Below, piece by piece: positions 18,030 through 28,694 of a DNA stretch of 64,000 bases. The DNA is from Deinococcus radiopugnans ATCC 19172 (GTDB lineage Bacteria > Deinococcota > Deinococci > Deinococcales > Deinococcaceae), in contig NZ_VDMO01000004.1 of NCBI RefSeq assembly GCF_006335125.1, positions 1 through 64,000 of the forward strand. The letters run 5' to 3'. Positions within the stretch are counted from its first letter, which is position 1, and each line of letters begins with the position of its first letter. The position numbers were made by a program, and so were the translations under genes. The notes under the pieces were generated by a model. It had not been told where the DNA came from. It saw only the letters and a list, made by a program, of their open reading frames with translations, and did no database searches.

Positions 18030-18232
18030 GTCCCGCAGTATAGAAGGGGGCGGGGGGGCAAAACGTACCGTAAGGCGCAGGCCGGACGCGACTCAGGCCC
18101 AGGCGTACTGGGGACAGGAAGAGAATAGCGGGGAAGCTGGCGGGTCTCCCACCGCACCGCCCATCCGGACCTAAAGGCTTCTTACCGGGCTGTCCCTCCC
18201 CAAAAGCCCCTGTACATGGTAAAAATGCAGGT

Positions 18233-18832
18233 ATGGAAAGCGTCGTTGCCCTCTTTCGTGAGCCGAGCCAGGCCAAGGTGGTTCTGGAAGCCCTGAAATC
18301 CCGTGGTTTCGCCCGCGACCATCTGGGCTTTGCCCTGACCGACTCGGTGGCCGAGGACGATCTGGCGCAGTCCACCGGCGTCAGCCCGGAAGCCGGGGCG
18401 CCGGCCGGATCATCGAGCGTGATCAAGGGCGCCATCGGGGGCGTGCTGGCCAGTCTGGTGCTGACCGTGCCCATCTGGCTGCTGATCCTGGCTTTCCCGG
18501 TCACCCGCATCTACCAGGAGGGCGGCCTGCTAGGCATCATGTACGGCGCCATCGGCGGCCTGTTCCTGGGGGGCATGTTCGGATCGCTGGCCGGCAGTGA
18601 CCACGGCGATTACGTCAAGCTGCTGCGCCGCATGGGGGTGCCCCCGGTGCAGGCCGAGCGCTTCAACGAGGGCATCGGCCAGGGTCACGTCATCGTGATC
18701 GCCCGCGACGACAGCGGCGCGCGCGTCGACGAGGCCCTGAGCCTGATGCGGCAGCACGGGGCCGTCCGGCTCGACGACGCCGTGGGCGGGGGCCGGATGC
18801 AGAGCGAGCGCGTGGGCCAGAGCGGGCACTGA
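18233..18832 (+). CDS. Stress-type membrane protein with glycine-rich helices
   Basis: A 199-residue protein. The N-terminal MESVVALFREPSQAKVVLEAL resembles the small domain of general stress proteins of the YflT kind. Two glycine-zipper helices follow (VIKGAIGGVLASLVLTV and LLGIMYGAIGGLFLGGMF), and a second soluble domain (GHVIVIARDDSGARVDEAL) is at the end. Function unknown; it may insert in or modulate the membrane. A TAAAAAT box ends 6 bases before ATG 18233, so the message is probably leaderless. Confidence 0.7.
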   Translation: MESVVALFREPSQAKVVLEALKSRGFARDHLGFALTDSVAEDDLAQSTGVSPEAGAPAGSSSVIKGAIGGVLASLVLTVPIWLLILAFPVTRIYQEGGLLGIMYGAIGGLFLGGMFGSLAGSDHGDYVKLLRRMGVPPVQAERFNEGIGQGHVIVIARDDSGARVDEALSLMRQHGAVRLDDAVGGGRMQSERVGQSGH

Positions 18833-18855
18833 GCGCCTCAGGGCAACAGAAACAG

Positions 18856-18879
18856 GAGGCGGGGCCTTGAGGAAGAACC

Positions 18880-18896
<17 letters not shown>
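18856..18896 (+). terminator. Terminator hairpin between convergent genes
   Basis: GAGGCGGGGC (18856-18865) pairs with GCCCCGCCTC (18885-18894), then TTCCTG. The stem overlaps the last codons of the minus-strand regulator gene. Confidence 0.7.
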
Positions 18897-19572
<676 letters not shown>

Positions 19573-19613
19573 GCGCCCTATGGTGCCACGCCTCTGGCCG
19601 GGCCGCCCAATCC

Positions 19614-19916
19614 CTAGCCGCCCAGCAGCGTGACCAGCACCCGGCCCGGCTGGCGGGCCAGCAGGCTGATGGACTCGTTGCCGTCATGGGTCACGACTTC
19701 CCCGGCCCCCACGGTCTGCGTTGCCTGAGCCGTGACCTCGATCTCACCCGACAGAACGGCCAGCACCGCGTGGGCGCCGGGATGGCGGTGCGGCGGAATG
19801 CCCTGGCCGGCCTCCAGGGTAAACAGCAGTGAGCGGCCGTGCGGGGTCACCGCGAGAACCTGGGGGGGCGTGCCACGGCGGATGGCGGTGGGGGCAAGAG
19901 TCTGTTCGGAGGTCAT
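19614..19916 (-). CDS. Small cupin protein
   Basis: A 100-residue single-domain cupin. The metal-site motif GQGIPPHRHPGAHAVLAVL gives two histidines, and the second cupin motif is GAGEVVTHDGNE. It starts at ATG 19916, which overlaps the globin stop by ATGA, so the two are translationally coupled. The long in-frame extension upstream is antisense-like and rejected. Its role is unknown; cupins of this size often bind a metal and sense or modify small ligands. Confidence 0.8.
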   Translation of the reverse strand: MTSEQTLAPTAIRRGTPPQVLAVTPHGRSLLFTLEAGQGIPPHRHPGAHAVLAVLSGEIEVTAQATQTVGAGEVVTHDGNESISLLARQPGRVLVTLLGG

Positions 19917-20392
19917 GGGGCTCCCTGTGTTGAAGGTTCTGACGGTGTTGCGGGGGCTGATTTTGCGTAGGCTCCGGCCAGCGCGAAGCGTTGCAGCGAC
20001 ACCCGCATGCGCGAGGCCATCACCAGCATGGCCTGCGCCTCGGGCGGATCCAGGTGCTGGGCCAGCGCCGTTTCCCACAGCGCCAGCCAGCGGTCAAAGT
20101 GTGCGGACTCCGCGCCCAGGTCGCTGTGCGCCGGGCCGGGTTGGCCGCGGTACGCGCTGGGGCCGCCGGTCACGGCCCGCCAGAAGCCCTCCAGTCGGGC
20201 GATATGCACCGGCCAGCCGGCACCCGGAAACGGCCCGACGCGCTGCTTGAACACCGGGGCCAGCAGCTCGTCCTTCATCACCTCAGCGTAGAAGCCCCAC
20301 AGCAGCGCCCGCAGGCGTTCCTCGCCGATGCGCGAGAACAGCGTGTCGCCCTGCGCGCCGAGCAGCAGCGGGCCGGAGGCCGAGGCGGTCAC
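19913..20392 (-). CDS. Truncated hemoglobin, probably group III
   Basis: Haem protein of 159 residues with LFSRIGEERLRALLWGFYAEV at the start, the B-helix phenylalanine-tyrosine region and VHIARLEGFWRAV, typical of group III truncated hemoglobins. A proximal histidine is likely the one in GPAHSDL or VHIARLEGF; I cannot decide without an alignment. Such proteins bind O2 or NO. GTG 20392 overlaps the stop of the membrane protein by GTGA, and its own stop overlaps the cupin ATG, so three genes are tightly coupled. The last 20 residues are a low-complexity tail. Confidence 0.8.
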   Translation of the reverse strand: MTASASGPLLLGAQGDTLFSRIGEERLRALLWGFYAEVMKDELLAPVFKQRVGPFPGAGWPVHIARLEGFWRAVTGGPSAYRGQPGPAHSDLGAESAHFDRWLALWETALAQHLDPPEAQAMLVMASRMRVSLQRFALAGAYAKSAPATPSEPSTQGAP

Positions 20393-20805
20393 GCGGCCCC
20401 CACGGCGGCGACGCACAGCAGCACGCTGGCCCCCAGCGTCACGTTGGTGATCCAGCCGGGGACGGGGGCACCCGCCACCGAGGCCCGCCGGACGTGCAGG
20501 GCCACCGTGCCGCCGATCAGCGCCAGCAGCAGTAGCTCGGCCCACAGCACCGGGGCCACCCCGCCCATAACGATCATGACCAGCGCCACCCCACCCAGCA
20601 GGGCGGTCAGCGGGCCGTTCACGCGAGCGTAGTGCCGCCCCACCAGTCGGCGGTGCGAGCGGCGCACCTCGGCGTCCGGAAACAGCTCCGTGAAGGCCGG
20701 ACTGACCACGAAGGTGGTGAACAGGTACATGCCCACCCACAGCCCCACCAGCAGGATGTTGAGGCCCGCCAGCCACGACAGCAGGGTGCCAGAGAACAGG
20801 GACAT
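20389..20805 (-). CDS. Four-helix membrane protein
   Basis: A 138-residue integral membrane protein with about four helices (WLAGLNILLVGLWVGMYLF, LTALLGGVALVMIVMGGV, LLLLALIGGTVALHV, TLGASVLLCVAAVGAA). The pattern resembles DUF4149/CopD-like small membrane proteins with conserved basic loops, but I cannot name the family. ATG 20805 follows the ferredoxin stop by 4 bases and its stop overlaps the globin GTG, so it belongs to the same operon. Confidence 0.7.
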   Translation of the reverse strand: MSLFSGTLLSWLAGLNILLVGLWVGMYLFTTFVVSPAFTELFPDAEVRRSHRRLVGRHYARVNGPLTALLGGVALVMIVMGGVAPVLWAELLLLALIGGTVALHVRRASVAGAPVPGWITNVTLGASVLLCVAAVGAA

Positions 20806-20809
20806 GGCC

Positions 20810-21046
20810 CTAGACCCCGAAGAACTCGTAGTTGCGGGCGATGAAAGGGGTTTCCTCGGCAGGCACGTCCTCTTCCGGGAAGATCGCGCTGACCGGACAG
20901 GCCGGGACGCACGCACCGCAGTCGATGCACTCGTCGGGGTGGATCAGGTACATCTCGCCGGCGTCGTAGATGCACTCCACCGGGCAGACCTCGGTGCACG
21001 AGGCATCCTTGGTGCCGATACAGGGGCTGGTAATGATATGGGTCAT
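20810..21046 (-). CDS. fdxA: 7Fe ferredoxin (FdxA type)
   Basis: A 78-residue electron carrier with eight cysteines: C9, C17, C21 and C25 in the first half and C40, C43, C46 and C50 (CIDCGACVPAC) in the second. The PVECIYDAGEMYLIHPDEC core is that of [3Fe-4S][4Fe-4S] ferredoxins. It is the first gene of the minus-strand cluster. CACACT (21058-21053) lies 6 bases before the ATG, so transcription probably starts at the start codon. An FNR-type palindrome is centred about 42 bases further upstream. Confidence 0.92.
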   Translation of the reverse strand: MTHIITSPCIGTKDASCTEVCPVECIYDAGEMYLIHPDECIDCGACVPACPVSAIFPEEDVPAEETPFIARNYEFFGV

Positions 21047-21081
21047 GGCCCGAGTGTGCCAGACCGTGCGGCCCGCGCACC

Positions 21082-21095
21082 ATGACCTAGGTCAA
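21082..21095 (-). promoter_or_regulatory. FNR/DNR-type operator before the ferredoxin cluster
   Basis: TTGACCTAGGTCAT on the minus strand, containing the perfect 12-base palindrome TGACCTAGGTCA. The TTGAC-N4-GTCAT spacing equals that of FNR boxes (TTGAT-N4-ATCAA). It is centred at -42.5 from the A of the ferredoxin ATG, the usual place for class II activation. Confidence 0.6.
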
Positions 21096-21172
21096 GGGTC
21101 TCTGAAAGCCGGGGCAGAATCGGGGAACAAGTGCGGGAACTTTTGCCAGGGCCGTCTCGTATCATGGAACGT

Positions 21173-21865
<693 letters not shown>

Positions 21866-21890
21866 GATTCAGAATCTGAACTTCACCTCA

Positions 21891-21914
21891 AGCATCCGAA
21901 AGGGTGCTTTTTTT
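21891..21914 (+). terminator. Terminator of the Bax inhibitor-like gene
   Basis: AGCATCC, loop GAAA, GGGTGCT, then a run of seven T. Confidence 0.92.
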
Positions 21915-21969
21915 GGCTGGCAGGACTTCGGCTGCCAGAACCTGCCGGGGCGGGGCCAGGGGCGGCGCT

Positions 21970-23544
21970 TCAGGGGCGCAGCCAGTACGGCAGTTCGAAG
22001 GGTTTGCTCCGCGCCCACTCGAAATCGAAGTCCTGCCGGCCCGCTTTCAGGGCGGCGGGATCGCTGGTCGCCAGCGTGTACTCGTTTAAGCCCCGGCTTC
22101 CGAACGAGGAGAAATGCAGGTTCAGGCTGCCGACCGCCAGCATCGCGTCGTCCACCAGCGCGGCCTTGGTGTGCATGCCGCCCGCCGTGCCGGACCAGCG
22201 GACCTGCAGGTGGTCTTCGAGGCCCAGCGGCCTGAGCTGCGCCCACAGGCTGGACAGCAGCGAGAGAGGCTCGACCTGCAGCAGCGGGTCATAGTCCAGC
22301 ACCAGCCGCACGCGCACGCCCCGGTCCCGGATCGCCCCGACGATGGCCTGCCACACCGGCAGTATCTCCTGCGGAAAGGGACAGCCTCCCGGCGCGGTCA
22401 GGCTCAGGCTGCACTGCATCGTCCCGCTGACTTGCGACTGCATCAGGTCGATGCTGGTCCCGGCGGCGGCAAACAGGGCGGGCAGCGCCGCGTCCTGCGT
22501 CTCGTAGCCGGCGCGGCGGTACAGGCCGTAGGCCCGCGAAGTCCCGGCAGGGCGGGGCGGGGCCGTGTAAAACAGCGGGTAGGGCTCGGCGGCGTCCACC
22601 AGCGCGCAGCCCCGGCGCAGCGCGGCGACGCTCACGTCCTGCCCGCACTGCAGCCGGCGGCTCAACAGCCACGAATCGCGGAAGGCGGCCACGGTGTGTC
22701 GGGCCACCGGCCCCCGCAGCGTCAGCAGCAGATCGGTCAGGTCCAGGCCGCCGGGGGTGCTGGCCGGCAGGTGAAAGAAACTGATATTGACCCCCCCCGC
22801 CGCCGTTTCCTGCCCGTCGATCACCAGCAGCTTGAGGTGGTTGTGGGGGTAGGCGTAGGTGTAGTTGGCCAGTTCCAGCGTGAAGCCCGGCACCGAATCG
22901 TTCGAGAGCGGCACCCCGGCCTCCAGCAGCTGCCGCGCGGCGCTGTAAACGCTGCTGCTGGGGTCCAGCAGGGCGTCCAGGCGCACGCTGTTGCCGAACA
23001 TCAGCCGCACGGTCACGCCCTGCGGGTAGCGTTCGGGGTGCTGGGCCACCGACGCCCTCAACTGGGCGACGGCGTGGGCCAGCAGCACGCCGGGGGAGGT
23101 GGCCCCGTCGTCCCACAGCATGTTCGCCAGCAGAACCTCGTGCTTGGCGCCCTCGATCTGGCGGGCCATCACGGCAAAGCCGCCCATCGGGTCCGGCGCC
23201 TGGCCGCTCAGGCCCGAGTCGTCGTTGGGAAAGTGGGTCAGCCCCACAAAGGCGTTGCCGCAACTCAGGGCCGCCCCCTGACCGCGCAGGTGGTCGTACA
23301 GCACGCGGTCCAGCGGAGCCTGCGGTTCGGGGCAGTCGGGGTCCACCGGTCCCCCGGCCTCCGCGCGGCCCAGGCCGTCCAGCGCGGCCAGATCGGGGGG
23401 CGACAGCGGACCGCTCAGCAGGGTCAGCGGCGGCGCGTTCGGCGCCAGTTGAGAGGCCCCGACGCCCGCGCCCAGCGTCAGCAGCACCCCCAGCAGCGCC
23501 ACCGCGCCGAAGACCCGTAGAAACAGCAGTGTGCCCATACCCAT
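21970..23544 (-). CDS. Phospholipase D-like protein, exported
   Basis: A 524-residue enzyme of the PLD superfamily with two HKD motifs: HNHLKLLVID followed by GGVNIS, and MHTKAALVDD followed by GSLN. Such a pair forms one phosphatidyl-transfer or phosphodiesterase site. An N-terminal hydrophobic leader (LLFLRVFGAVALLGVLLTL) anchors or exports it. The cysteines (for example CGNAFVG) could form disulfides outside the cell. Start at ATG 23544 fits TAAGCT (23557-23552) plus 7 bases; a second ATG lies two codons on. It is divergent from the MOSC gene. Substrate unknown. Confidence 0.82.
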   Translation of the reverse strand: MGMGTLLFLRVFGAVALLGVLLTLGAGVGASQLAPNAPPLTLLSGPLSPPDLAALDGLGRAEAGGPVDPDCPEPQAPLDRVLYDHLRGQGAALSCGNAFVGLTHFPNDDSGLSGQAPDPMGGFAVMARQIEGAKHEVLLANMLWDDGATSPGVLLAHAVAQLRASVAQHPERYPQGVTVRLMFGNSVRLDALLDPSSSVYSAARQLLEAGVPLSNDSVPGFTLELANYTYAYPHNHLKLLVIDGQETAAGGVNISFFHLPASTPGGLDLTDLLLTLRGPVARHTVAAFRDSWLLSRRLQCGQDVSVAALRRGCALVDAAEPYPLFYTAPPRPAGTSRAYGLYRRAGYETQDAALPALFAAAGTSIDLMQSQVSGTMQCSLSLTAPGGCPFPQEILPVWQAIVGAIRDRGVRVRLVLDYDPLLQVEPLSLLSSLWAQLRPLGLEDHLQVRWSGTAGGMHTKAALVDDAMLAVGSLNLHFSSFGSRGLNEYTLATSDPAALKAGRQDFDFEWARSKPFELPYWLRP

Positions 23545-23616
23545 TCGTTCCAGCTTAGGCGGGGGGTCAGGGCAGTATCTGACCCACCCTTTAACACTCC
23601 TGATAGCTTGAACCGC

Positions 23617-24294
23617 ATGACCGCCCCCGATTGTCAGGTCCACAGCGTCAACGTCGGCCAGCCCAGCGCCGTTCAGATCGGCCCGCGCCCGCACGTCAGC
23701 GGCATCGACAAGCGGCCACAGCCGGGGCGCGTGCTGGTCAGCGTGAATGGTCTGGCCGGGGACCACGTGGTGGACACCAGGAATCATGGCGGCCCCGATC
23801 AGGCTGTCTACCTCTACACCCGCGAGGATTACGCCCACTGGGAAGCCCTGCTGGGGCGCGCGCTGCCGCCCGGTTGCTTTGGCGAGAACCTGCTGGTCAG
23901 TGGCCTGGAATCCGCCGACATGCGCGTGGGGGACGTGCTGGACATCGGGGGGGTGGGCGGCGTGCGGCTGGAAGTCACCGCGCCGCGCATTCCCTGCGCC
24001 ACGCTGGCGGCCCATGTCGGCGATCGGGATTTTGTCCGGCAGTTCGTGGCGGTGGCCCGCCCCGGTTTCTACACCCGCGTGCTGCGCGGCGGTGAGGTGG
24101 GGCCGGGCGACGCCGTGCGCCTCATCCCTGGTTCGGCGAACGCCCCCAGCATCGGCGACCTGTTTGCGCTGTGGTACGACGCGGCCCCCGATCCGGCACG
24201 GCTGGAGCAGTACCTGAATTTTCCGCTGGCCGTGCGCGTGCGCGCCAGGGTGCAGCGGCGACTGGCCGAGGCGCGTGGGGCGCTCAGTCCGTGA
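23617..24294 (+). CDS. MOSC domain protein (YiiM-like)
   Basis: A 225-residue MOSC protein. Typical segments are SVNVGQPSAVQIG, GIDKRP, GDHVVDTRNHGGPDQAVYLY and the cysteine-bearing TAPRIPCATLAAH. The cysteine is the residue expected to hold a molybdenum cofactor sulfur. YiiM-type proteins reduce N-hydroxylated base analogues, but that activity is not proven here. ATG 23617 follows TAGCTT (23604-23609) by 7 bases. Its end overlaps the convergent VOC gene by 11 bases. A frameshifted relative lies at 35725-36025. Confidence 0.85.
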   Translation: MTAPDCQVHSVNVGQPSAVQIGPRPHVSGIDKRPQPGRVLVSVNGLAGDHVVDTRNHGGPDQAVYLYTREDYAHWEALLGRALPPGCFGENLLVSGLESADMRVGDVLDIGGVGGVRLEVTAPRIPCATLAAHVGDRDFVRQFVAVARPGFYTRVLRGGEVGPGDAVRLIPGSANAPSIGDLFALWYDAAPDPARLEQYLNFPLAVRVRARVQRRLAEARGALSP

Positions 24295-24703
24295 AGCGCA
24301 GCAGGTAGCCGTCCGGGTCCTGCACCAGAAATTCACGCTGCCGGTGTTCGGTCTCGCCCTCCAAGTACACCGTGGTGCCAAGCGGCACGAAAATGGGGTA
24401 CTTCTCGGCCAGCAGGCGGTCATAGATCGCCCGCACGTCTGGCACCTGCATCTGGAAGTTGATGCCGCGTCCGTAGGGCGGTGTCAGCGGGCCAGTCATC
24501 CACGCCTTGTCATGGACCTGTTCCAGCATCCACTGAAGACGGCCTAGGCTCAGGTAGGCGAAACCGGGGCGGGTGTAGTTGAGGGTGAAGCCAAACAGCC
24601 GGGTGTAGACGTCCAGACTGCGGGCCAGATCGCTCACCATCAGCTCTGGCACCAGCGCCGCCCATTCCTCCACCGGGACGTGCGAAACGTTTTGATCGCT
24701 CAT
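24284..24703 (-). CDS. VOC family (glyoxalase/bleomycin resistance) protein
   Basis: A 139-residue vicinal-oxygen-chelate fold protein. It shows two beta-alpha-beta modules: PELMVSDLARSLDVYTRLFG and INFQMQVPDVRAIYDRLL, ending VQDPDGYLLRF. It resembles bleomycin-binding resistance proteins, which sequester rather than destroy the drug. TAGACT (24715-24710) is 6 bases before the ATG. The 3' end overlaps the MOSC gene tail to tail. Confidence 0.85.
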   Translation of the reverse strand: MSDQNVSHVPVEEWAALVPELMVSDLARSLDVYTRLFGFTLNYTRPGFAYLSLGRLQWMLEQVHDKAWMTGPLTPPYGRGINFQMQVPDVRAIYDRLLAEKYPIFVPLGTTVYLEGETEHRQREFLVQDPDGYLLRFTD

Positions 24704-24811
24704 GGGGGCAGTCTAATGAAAGCGCCAGCGGGCGCTCCGGTGGTCGGCCCACTTGAGCTGTCAGGAATCAGGAACAAACGTAGGCTCTCGGGCGCTGCGC
24801 TCAGCTGTTCT

Positions 24812-25213
24812 CTACTCGGTGTACGGCAATTCCAGCGGGAAAATCCGCCCGGCCAGCGTCTCCAGCCCCTTGCGCCCGGCGCGGCCCTGGCAGGATTCGG
24901 TGGCGGTGCACAGGGTCACGTAGCGGCTGCGGCGGGCGGCCACCACCACGCGGTACAGCGCGGCCTCGCTGCGGCTGCGGGTGTAGTGGCACAGGTCGCA
25001 GTGCAGGGCGTTCTTGCCCTTGGGGTCCAGCGGGGTGAATTCGGCCAGCTGGTCGCCGTGGACCAGGGCCAGCCGTCCGTCGGCCACCGGGTACAGGCCC
25101 AAGGTGGGCTGGGCGTCGCCCTCGTGGGGGCCAAACAGTTCGCGGTGCGTTTCGGGAAAGAGTTCCCGCAACAGGTCGCGGACACTATGTTCCTGTGGGC
25201 GCGGGTCGTTCAT
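24812..25213 (-). CDS. Four-cysteine protein, FBP-like zinc site
   Basis: A 133-residue protein with an acidic N-terminus and four cysteines arranged CDLC (about 72-75) and C-x5-C (about 102-108, [13 protein letters not shown]). The layout recalls the treble-clef zinc domain of FusB-type EF-G-binding proteins; the similarity is suggestive only. The start fits TAAGCT (25227-25222) plus 8 bases. It stands alone, divergent from recO. Confidence 0.55.
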   Translation of the reverse strand: MNDPRPQEHSVRDLLRELFPETHRELFGPHEGDAQPTLGLYPVADGRLALVHGDQLAEFTPLDPKGKNALHCDLCHYTRSRSEAALYRVVVAARRSRYVTLCTATESCQGRAGRKGLETLAGRIFPLELPYTE

Positions 25214-25357
25214 TACCGCTTAGCTTACCTGCCCGGCCCGTTCAGGAACGTGGACACTGGCACAGGCGGCGGCGGCCTGTGGGCCTAGACTGCGGAGCGT
25301 GACGCGGCTCCAGGCGCCTGAAACAACGGCGCGAAAAAAATTCACCCGGAGACCGGC

Positions 25358-26107
25358 ATGAAAAGCCGCAGCGTCAATCGCAGCGGCATCGTGATTCGCC
25401 GCCGGGTGCTGCCGTCCGGCGACATCATCGTGACGCTGCTGACCCCGCAGGGCAAGGTCAAGGCGATTGCTCGCGGCGGGGTGCGCGGGCCGCTGGCCAG
25501 CCGCCTGAATCTGTTTCATCACGTCGGGGTCCAGACCTACCAGACCCCCAACAACGACCTGGGCACCGTCAAGCAGGCGGTGCTGGAGGGCGCCCTGCCC
25601 ACGCTGGCCGAGCCGGAGCGGCACGCCTTCGCGCACCTGATGGCCGAATTTGCCGACGCGCTGTTTCAGGAGGGAGAATTCAGCGAGCAGGCCTTCGAGC
25701 TGTTCGCGGCGGCCCTGCGCGGGGTGGCGCGGCAGCCGGATCCCGAATGGGTGGCGCTGGTGATGAGCTACAAACTGCTGGGACTGGCGGGCATCGTGCC
25801 GCAGACGGCCCGCTGCGCCCGCTGCGGCGCGGCGGACCCCGAACATCCGGACCCGCTGGGCGGCCAGATGCTGTGCGCGGCCTGCGCCAGCCTGAGCGCC
25901 TACCCGCCCCAGTCGCTGGACTTTCTGCGCGGAGTGGTGCGCCGCACGGTGCGGGCCAACATGGACGCCCCGGTGCCGCCCGCCGAACGCCCGGCCCTGT
26001 GGCGTGCGCTGGAACGCTTCGTGACCGTGCAGGTCGGCGGCGTCCACAGCTGGCGGCAGCTGGTGCCCAGCACGCCGGAAATGACCGCCGTGGAAACGGT
26101 GTCTTAA
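25358..26107 (+). CDS. recO: DNA repair protein RecO
   Basis: Recombination mediator that, with RecR and RecF, loads RecA on gapped DNA, a route of special weight in Deinococcus because RecBC is absent there. The 249-residue protein starts with an OB fold ([20 protein letters not shown]) and the basic [12 protein letters not shown] strand. The central zinc site is CARCGAAD with CAACAS. GGAG lies just before ATG 25358. It sits between a divergent zinc-site protein and a histidine kinase gene. Confidence 0.93.
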   Translation: MKSRSVNRSGIVIRRRVLPSGDIIVTLLTPQGKVKAIARGGVRGPLASRLNLFHHVGVQTYQTPNNDLGTVKQAVLEGALPTLAEPERHAFAHLMAEFADALFQEGEFSEQAFELFAAALRGVARQPDPEWVALVMSYKLLGLAGIVPQTARCARCGAADPEHPDPLGGQMLCAACASLSAYPPQSLDFLRGVVRRTVRANMDAPVPPAERPALWRALERFVTVQVGGVHSWRQLVPSTPEMTAVETVS

Positions 26108-26199
26108 GGGCAGTCCCTGTGCCAGGCGCAGTCTGATTCTGCCTGCTTTCCGCCCGCGCCGTCTCGCCCACGCGGCCCCTCCCCCGTCACGAGGAATCC

Positions 26200-27996
26200 T
26201 TGTCGTCTGAGCCCTTCCACCCACTCCAGCAGGCCCTGGCCGATGCCCAGCAGCAGATCCGGGTGCTGTCTACCTTCGTCGCGCTGACACAGGCGGCCTC
26301 CCAGACCTCCGATCTGGAAACGCTGGCCCGGCACGCCCAGGAGGCCTTGCAGGCCAATCTCCCTGGGTTGCAGGCGGCCTTTTACCGGCGGGTGGGCGGG
26401 CGCTGGGTGGCGCAGGTGACGACGGCGGGCCTTCCGGAGGCGTTGCAGGCCGTTCTTCAACAAGGCCTGTCCCTGGAAACCCCGAGTTTCGTGCAGGCGG
26501 TCGACGCCGGGGAGCCGATCTTTTTCGATGACTGGAGCGCCAGGGAACAGCAGATTCCGCTTGCCGAGGGGTTCCGGAGCGTGGCGCTCGCCCCCTACTT
26601 CCGGGGCGGACAGCCCCACGCCATGCTCACGGTGGCGTTCGGCCGCGCCGAGGCCTGGACCGAACAGCGGCGGCAACTCTTTATCTCGGTCCATCAGGCC
26701 TTGCTCAGCGCCCAGCAGCGCGAGATCCAGTCGGATTTCGAGGAACGCGAGCTGGGACTGCAGGCCTTCGTGAAGCTGACCGAGGCCATCGGCGTGGGGA
26801 CGGACCATCTGGAAGCAGCCCAGCGGGCCCATGACCTGCTGCTGGAGTTGCTGCCCGGCTGGTCTTTCGGCTATTACGAGTTGCAGGGCGATCTGTGGAA
26901 GGCGCTGCTGGCCGACGTGCCAGACCCCACGCTGCGCCAGTTGCTGTACGACGGTCTGCCGGCCGACACGCCGGGCTTCCAGGCGGCGGTGCAGGCGGGC
27001 GGCCCGGTGTTCTTCGACCACTGGAACGCCGCCGAACAGGGGTTCGCCCATACCGAGGCTTACGGCGTGGCGGCCTTTTACCCCTACCTGCGCCGGGGGC
27101 GGCCCGTCGCCATGTTCGTGATCGGCTCCCAGCACGAACGCGTTTGGAAGTCACAGGACCGGGGGGTGTTCGAGGCCGTGGGCCGCAGCCTGGAACTGGC
27201 GCTGGAGCGGTCCTGGGCCGCCGCCGAACTGGAGCACAGTTACCGCCTGCTGCAGCGCAGCAATCTGGAACTCAAGGCCGCCAACCAGGAGCTGGAAGCC
27301 TTCGCGTACAGCGCCTCACACGACTTGCGGACCCCGGTGCGGCACGTCAAGGGCTTTACCGAACTGATCCGCCGCGCCCTGAATGGCGGCCACCCCGAGA
27401 AGGCCGCGCGGCCCCTGGAAGTGCTGGACGAGGCCGCCGATCAGATGACCCGCATGATCGACGCCATGCTGGACCTGTCGCGCAGCACCCGCCAGCCGCT
27501 GCTGCGCCAGGACGTCGCGCTGGGCCAGCTGGTGCAGGACGCCCGCCAGGACGTGCTTGACGAGCTGGAAGGCCGCCAGATCGAGTGGCGGCTGGGCGCG
27601 CTGCCCACCGTGCGGGGGGACCGCGCCACGCTGCGGCAGGTCATGACCAACCTGCTGAGCAACGCGGTCAAATTCACCCGCCGCCGCGAACACCCGGTCA
27701 TCGAGGTCTGGACCGACGAGGACGAGGCCGGCTGGACGGTCTCGGTCCGGGACAACGGTGCGGGCTTCGATCCGGCGTATCAGGCCAAGCTGTTCGGTCC
27801 CTTTCAGCGCCTGCACCTGCAAAAAGACTTCGAGGGCACCGGGATCGGGCTGGCCACCGTACGGCGCATCATCCTGCGCCACGGGGGGCGCGTCGCCGCC
27901 AGCAGTGCGCCGGGGCAGGGGGCCACCTTCAGCTTCACCCTGCCGCGGGAAGTGCATGGGGAGCCGGAAGAGGATCCGCTGGCCCTGGGCGGCTAG
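26200..27996 (+). CDS. Cytosolic GAF-domain sensor histidine kinase
   Basis: A 598-residue kinase with no membrane helix. Two GAF-like domains (about residues 10-170 and 190-340) precede the HisKA helix [17 protein letters not shown], which carries the phosphoryl histidine. The ATPase domain has N box [19 protein letters not shown], the F box LFGPFQRLH and GTGIGLATV. The layout matches light- or ligand-sensing phytochrome-like kinases, but no chromophore cysteine is obvious. A TTG start at 26200 follows GAGGAAT. No response regulator is adjacent. It shares a CTAG stop overlap with rsmE. Confidence 0.85.
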   Translation: MSSEPFHPLQQALADAQQQIRVLSTFVALTQAASQTSDLETLARHAQEALQANLPGLQAAFYRRVGGRWVAQVTTAGLPEALQAVLQQGLSLETPSFVQAVDAGEPIFFDDWSAREQQIPLAEGFRSVALAPYFRGGQPHAMLTVAFGRAEAWTEQRRQLFISVHQALLSAQQREIQSDFEERELGLQAFVKLTEAIGVGTDHLEAAQRAHDLLLELLPGWSFGYYELQGDLWKALLADVPDPTLRQLLYDGLPADTPGFQAAVQAGGPVFFDHWNAAEQGFAHTEAYGVAAFYPYLRRGRPVAMFVIGSQHERVWKSQDRGVFEAVGRSLELALERSWAAAELEHSYRLLQRSNLELKAANQELEAFAYSASHDLRTPVRHVKGFTELIRRALNGGHPEKAARPLEVLDEAADQMTRMIDAMLDLSRSTRQPLLRQDVALGQLVQDARQDVLDELEGRQIEWRLGALPTVRGDRATLRQVMTNLLSNAVKFTRRREHPVIEVWTDEDEAGWTVSVRDNGAGFDPAYQAKLFGPFQRLHLQKDFEGTGIGLATVRRIILRHGGRVAASSAPGQGATFSFTLPREVHGEPEEDPLALGG

Positions 27997-28694
27997 TCCT
28001 CTCCCCCGCCCGCTGCCGCGATGGCCCCCAGCAGCGCCACCGGAGCCGTTTCCGCCCGCAGAATGCGCGGCCCCAGCGTGACCGCGTGTGCGCCGCGTCC
28101 GGTGAGTTCGGCCACCTCGGCGTCGGTCAGGCCGCCCTCCGGGCCGGTCAGCACGGTTACGGGCGCGCCCCAGTCCAGCAGGGCCATGATCCGGCTCGCC
28201 GATCCCGGCTGGGCCACGAACAACTGCCCCTCCCAGCGGAAATCGGCCAGGGACAGGGGAGCGCGCACTTCGGGCACCACCGCGCGGCGCGACTGTTTGC
28301 TGGCCTCCTCGGCCACCCGCTGCAACCGCAGCAGCTTCTGTGCCCCGATGTCACGGGCGTCGGCGCGGGCGGTGACCAGCAACTGCACCCGCGCCACGCC
28401 CAGCTCGGTGGCGGCGCGCACCACGTCCGAGAGCTTGTCGCCCTTCAGGAGTGCCGCCGCCAGCGTCAGGGGAAACGGGGTTTCCGCCGCGCCGCCCAGC
28501 GCCTCGCCCAGGGTCAGGACGGCGCGGCCAGCGTCGAGTTCGGCGATCCAGGCTTCCGCTTCCGCACCCTGCCCGTCGAACACGCGCAGCGCGTCGCCCA
28601 CCCGCAGCCGCAGGACGTGCAGATGACGGGCCTCACGCGGGCCGAGGTCCATGCGGGGTGTCAGGGCCGTCACCCGGATGCGCGGGGCGGTCAT
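27993..28694 (-). CDS. rsmE: 16S rRNA m3U1498 methyltransferase
   Basis: SAM-dependent SPOUT methyltransferase acting on U1498 of 16S rRNA, 233 residues. The N-terminal PUA-like part includes [14 protein letters not shown]. The knot region gives [15 protein letters not shown] and [15 protein letters not shown], both family signatures. ATG 28694 overlaps the prmA stop by ATGA, so an upstream in-frame start is rejected. Its own stop shares CTAG with the convergent kinase gene. Confidence 0.92.
   Translation of the reverse strand: MTAPRIRVTALTPRMDLGPREARHLHVLRLRVGDALRVFDGQGAEAEAWIAELDAGRAVLTLGEALGGAAETPFPLTLAAALLKGDKLSDVVRAATELGVARVQLLVTARADARDIGAQKLLRLQRVAEEASKQSRRAVVPEVRAPLSLADFRWEGQLFVAQPGSASRIMALLDWGAPVTVLTGPEGGLTDAEVAELTGRGAHAVTLGPRILRAETAPVALLGAIAAAGGGED

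Noticed and set aside
21970..24423. A longer version of the phospholipase D gene starting near 24423
   Set aside because: The extra part is antisense to the MOSC gene, and a promoter with ATG at 23544 explains the real start.
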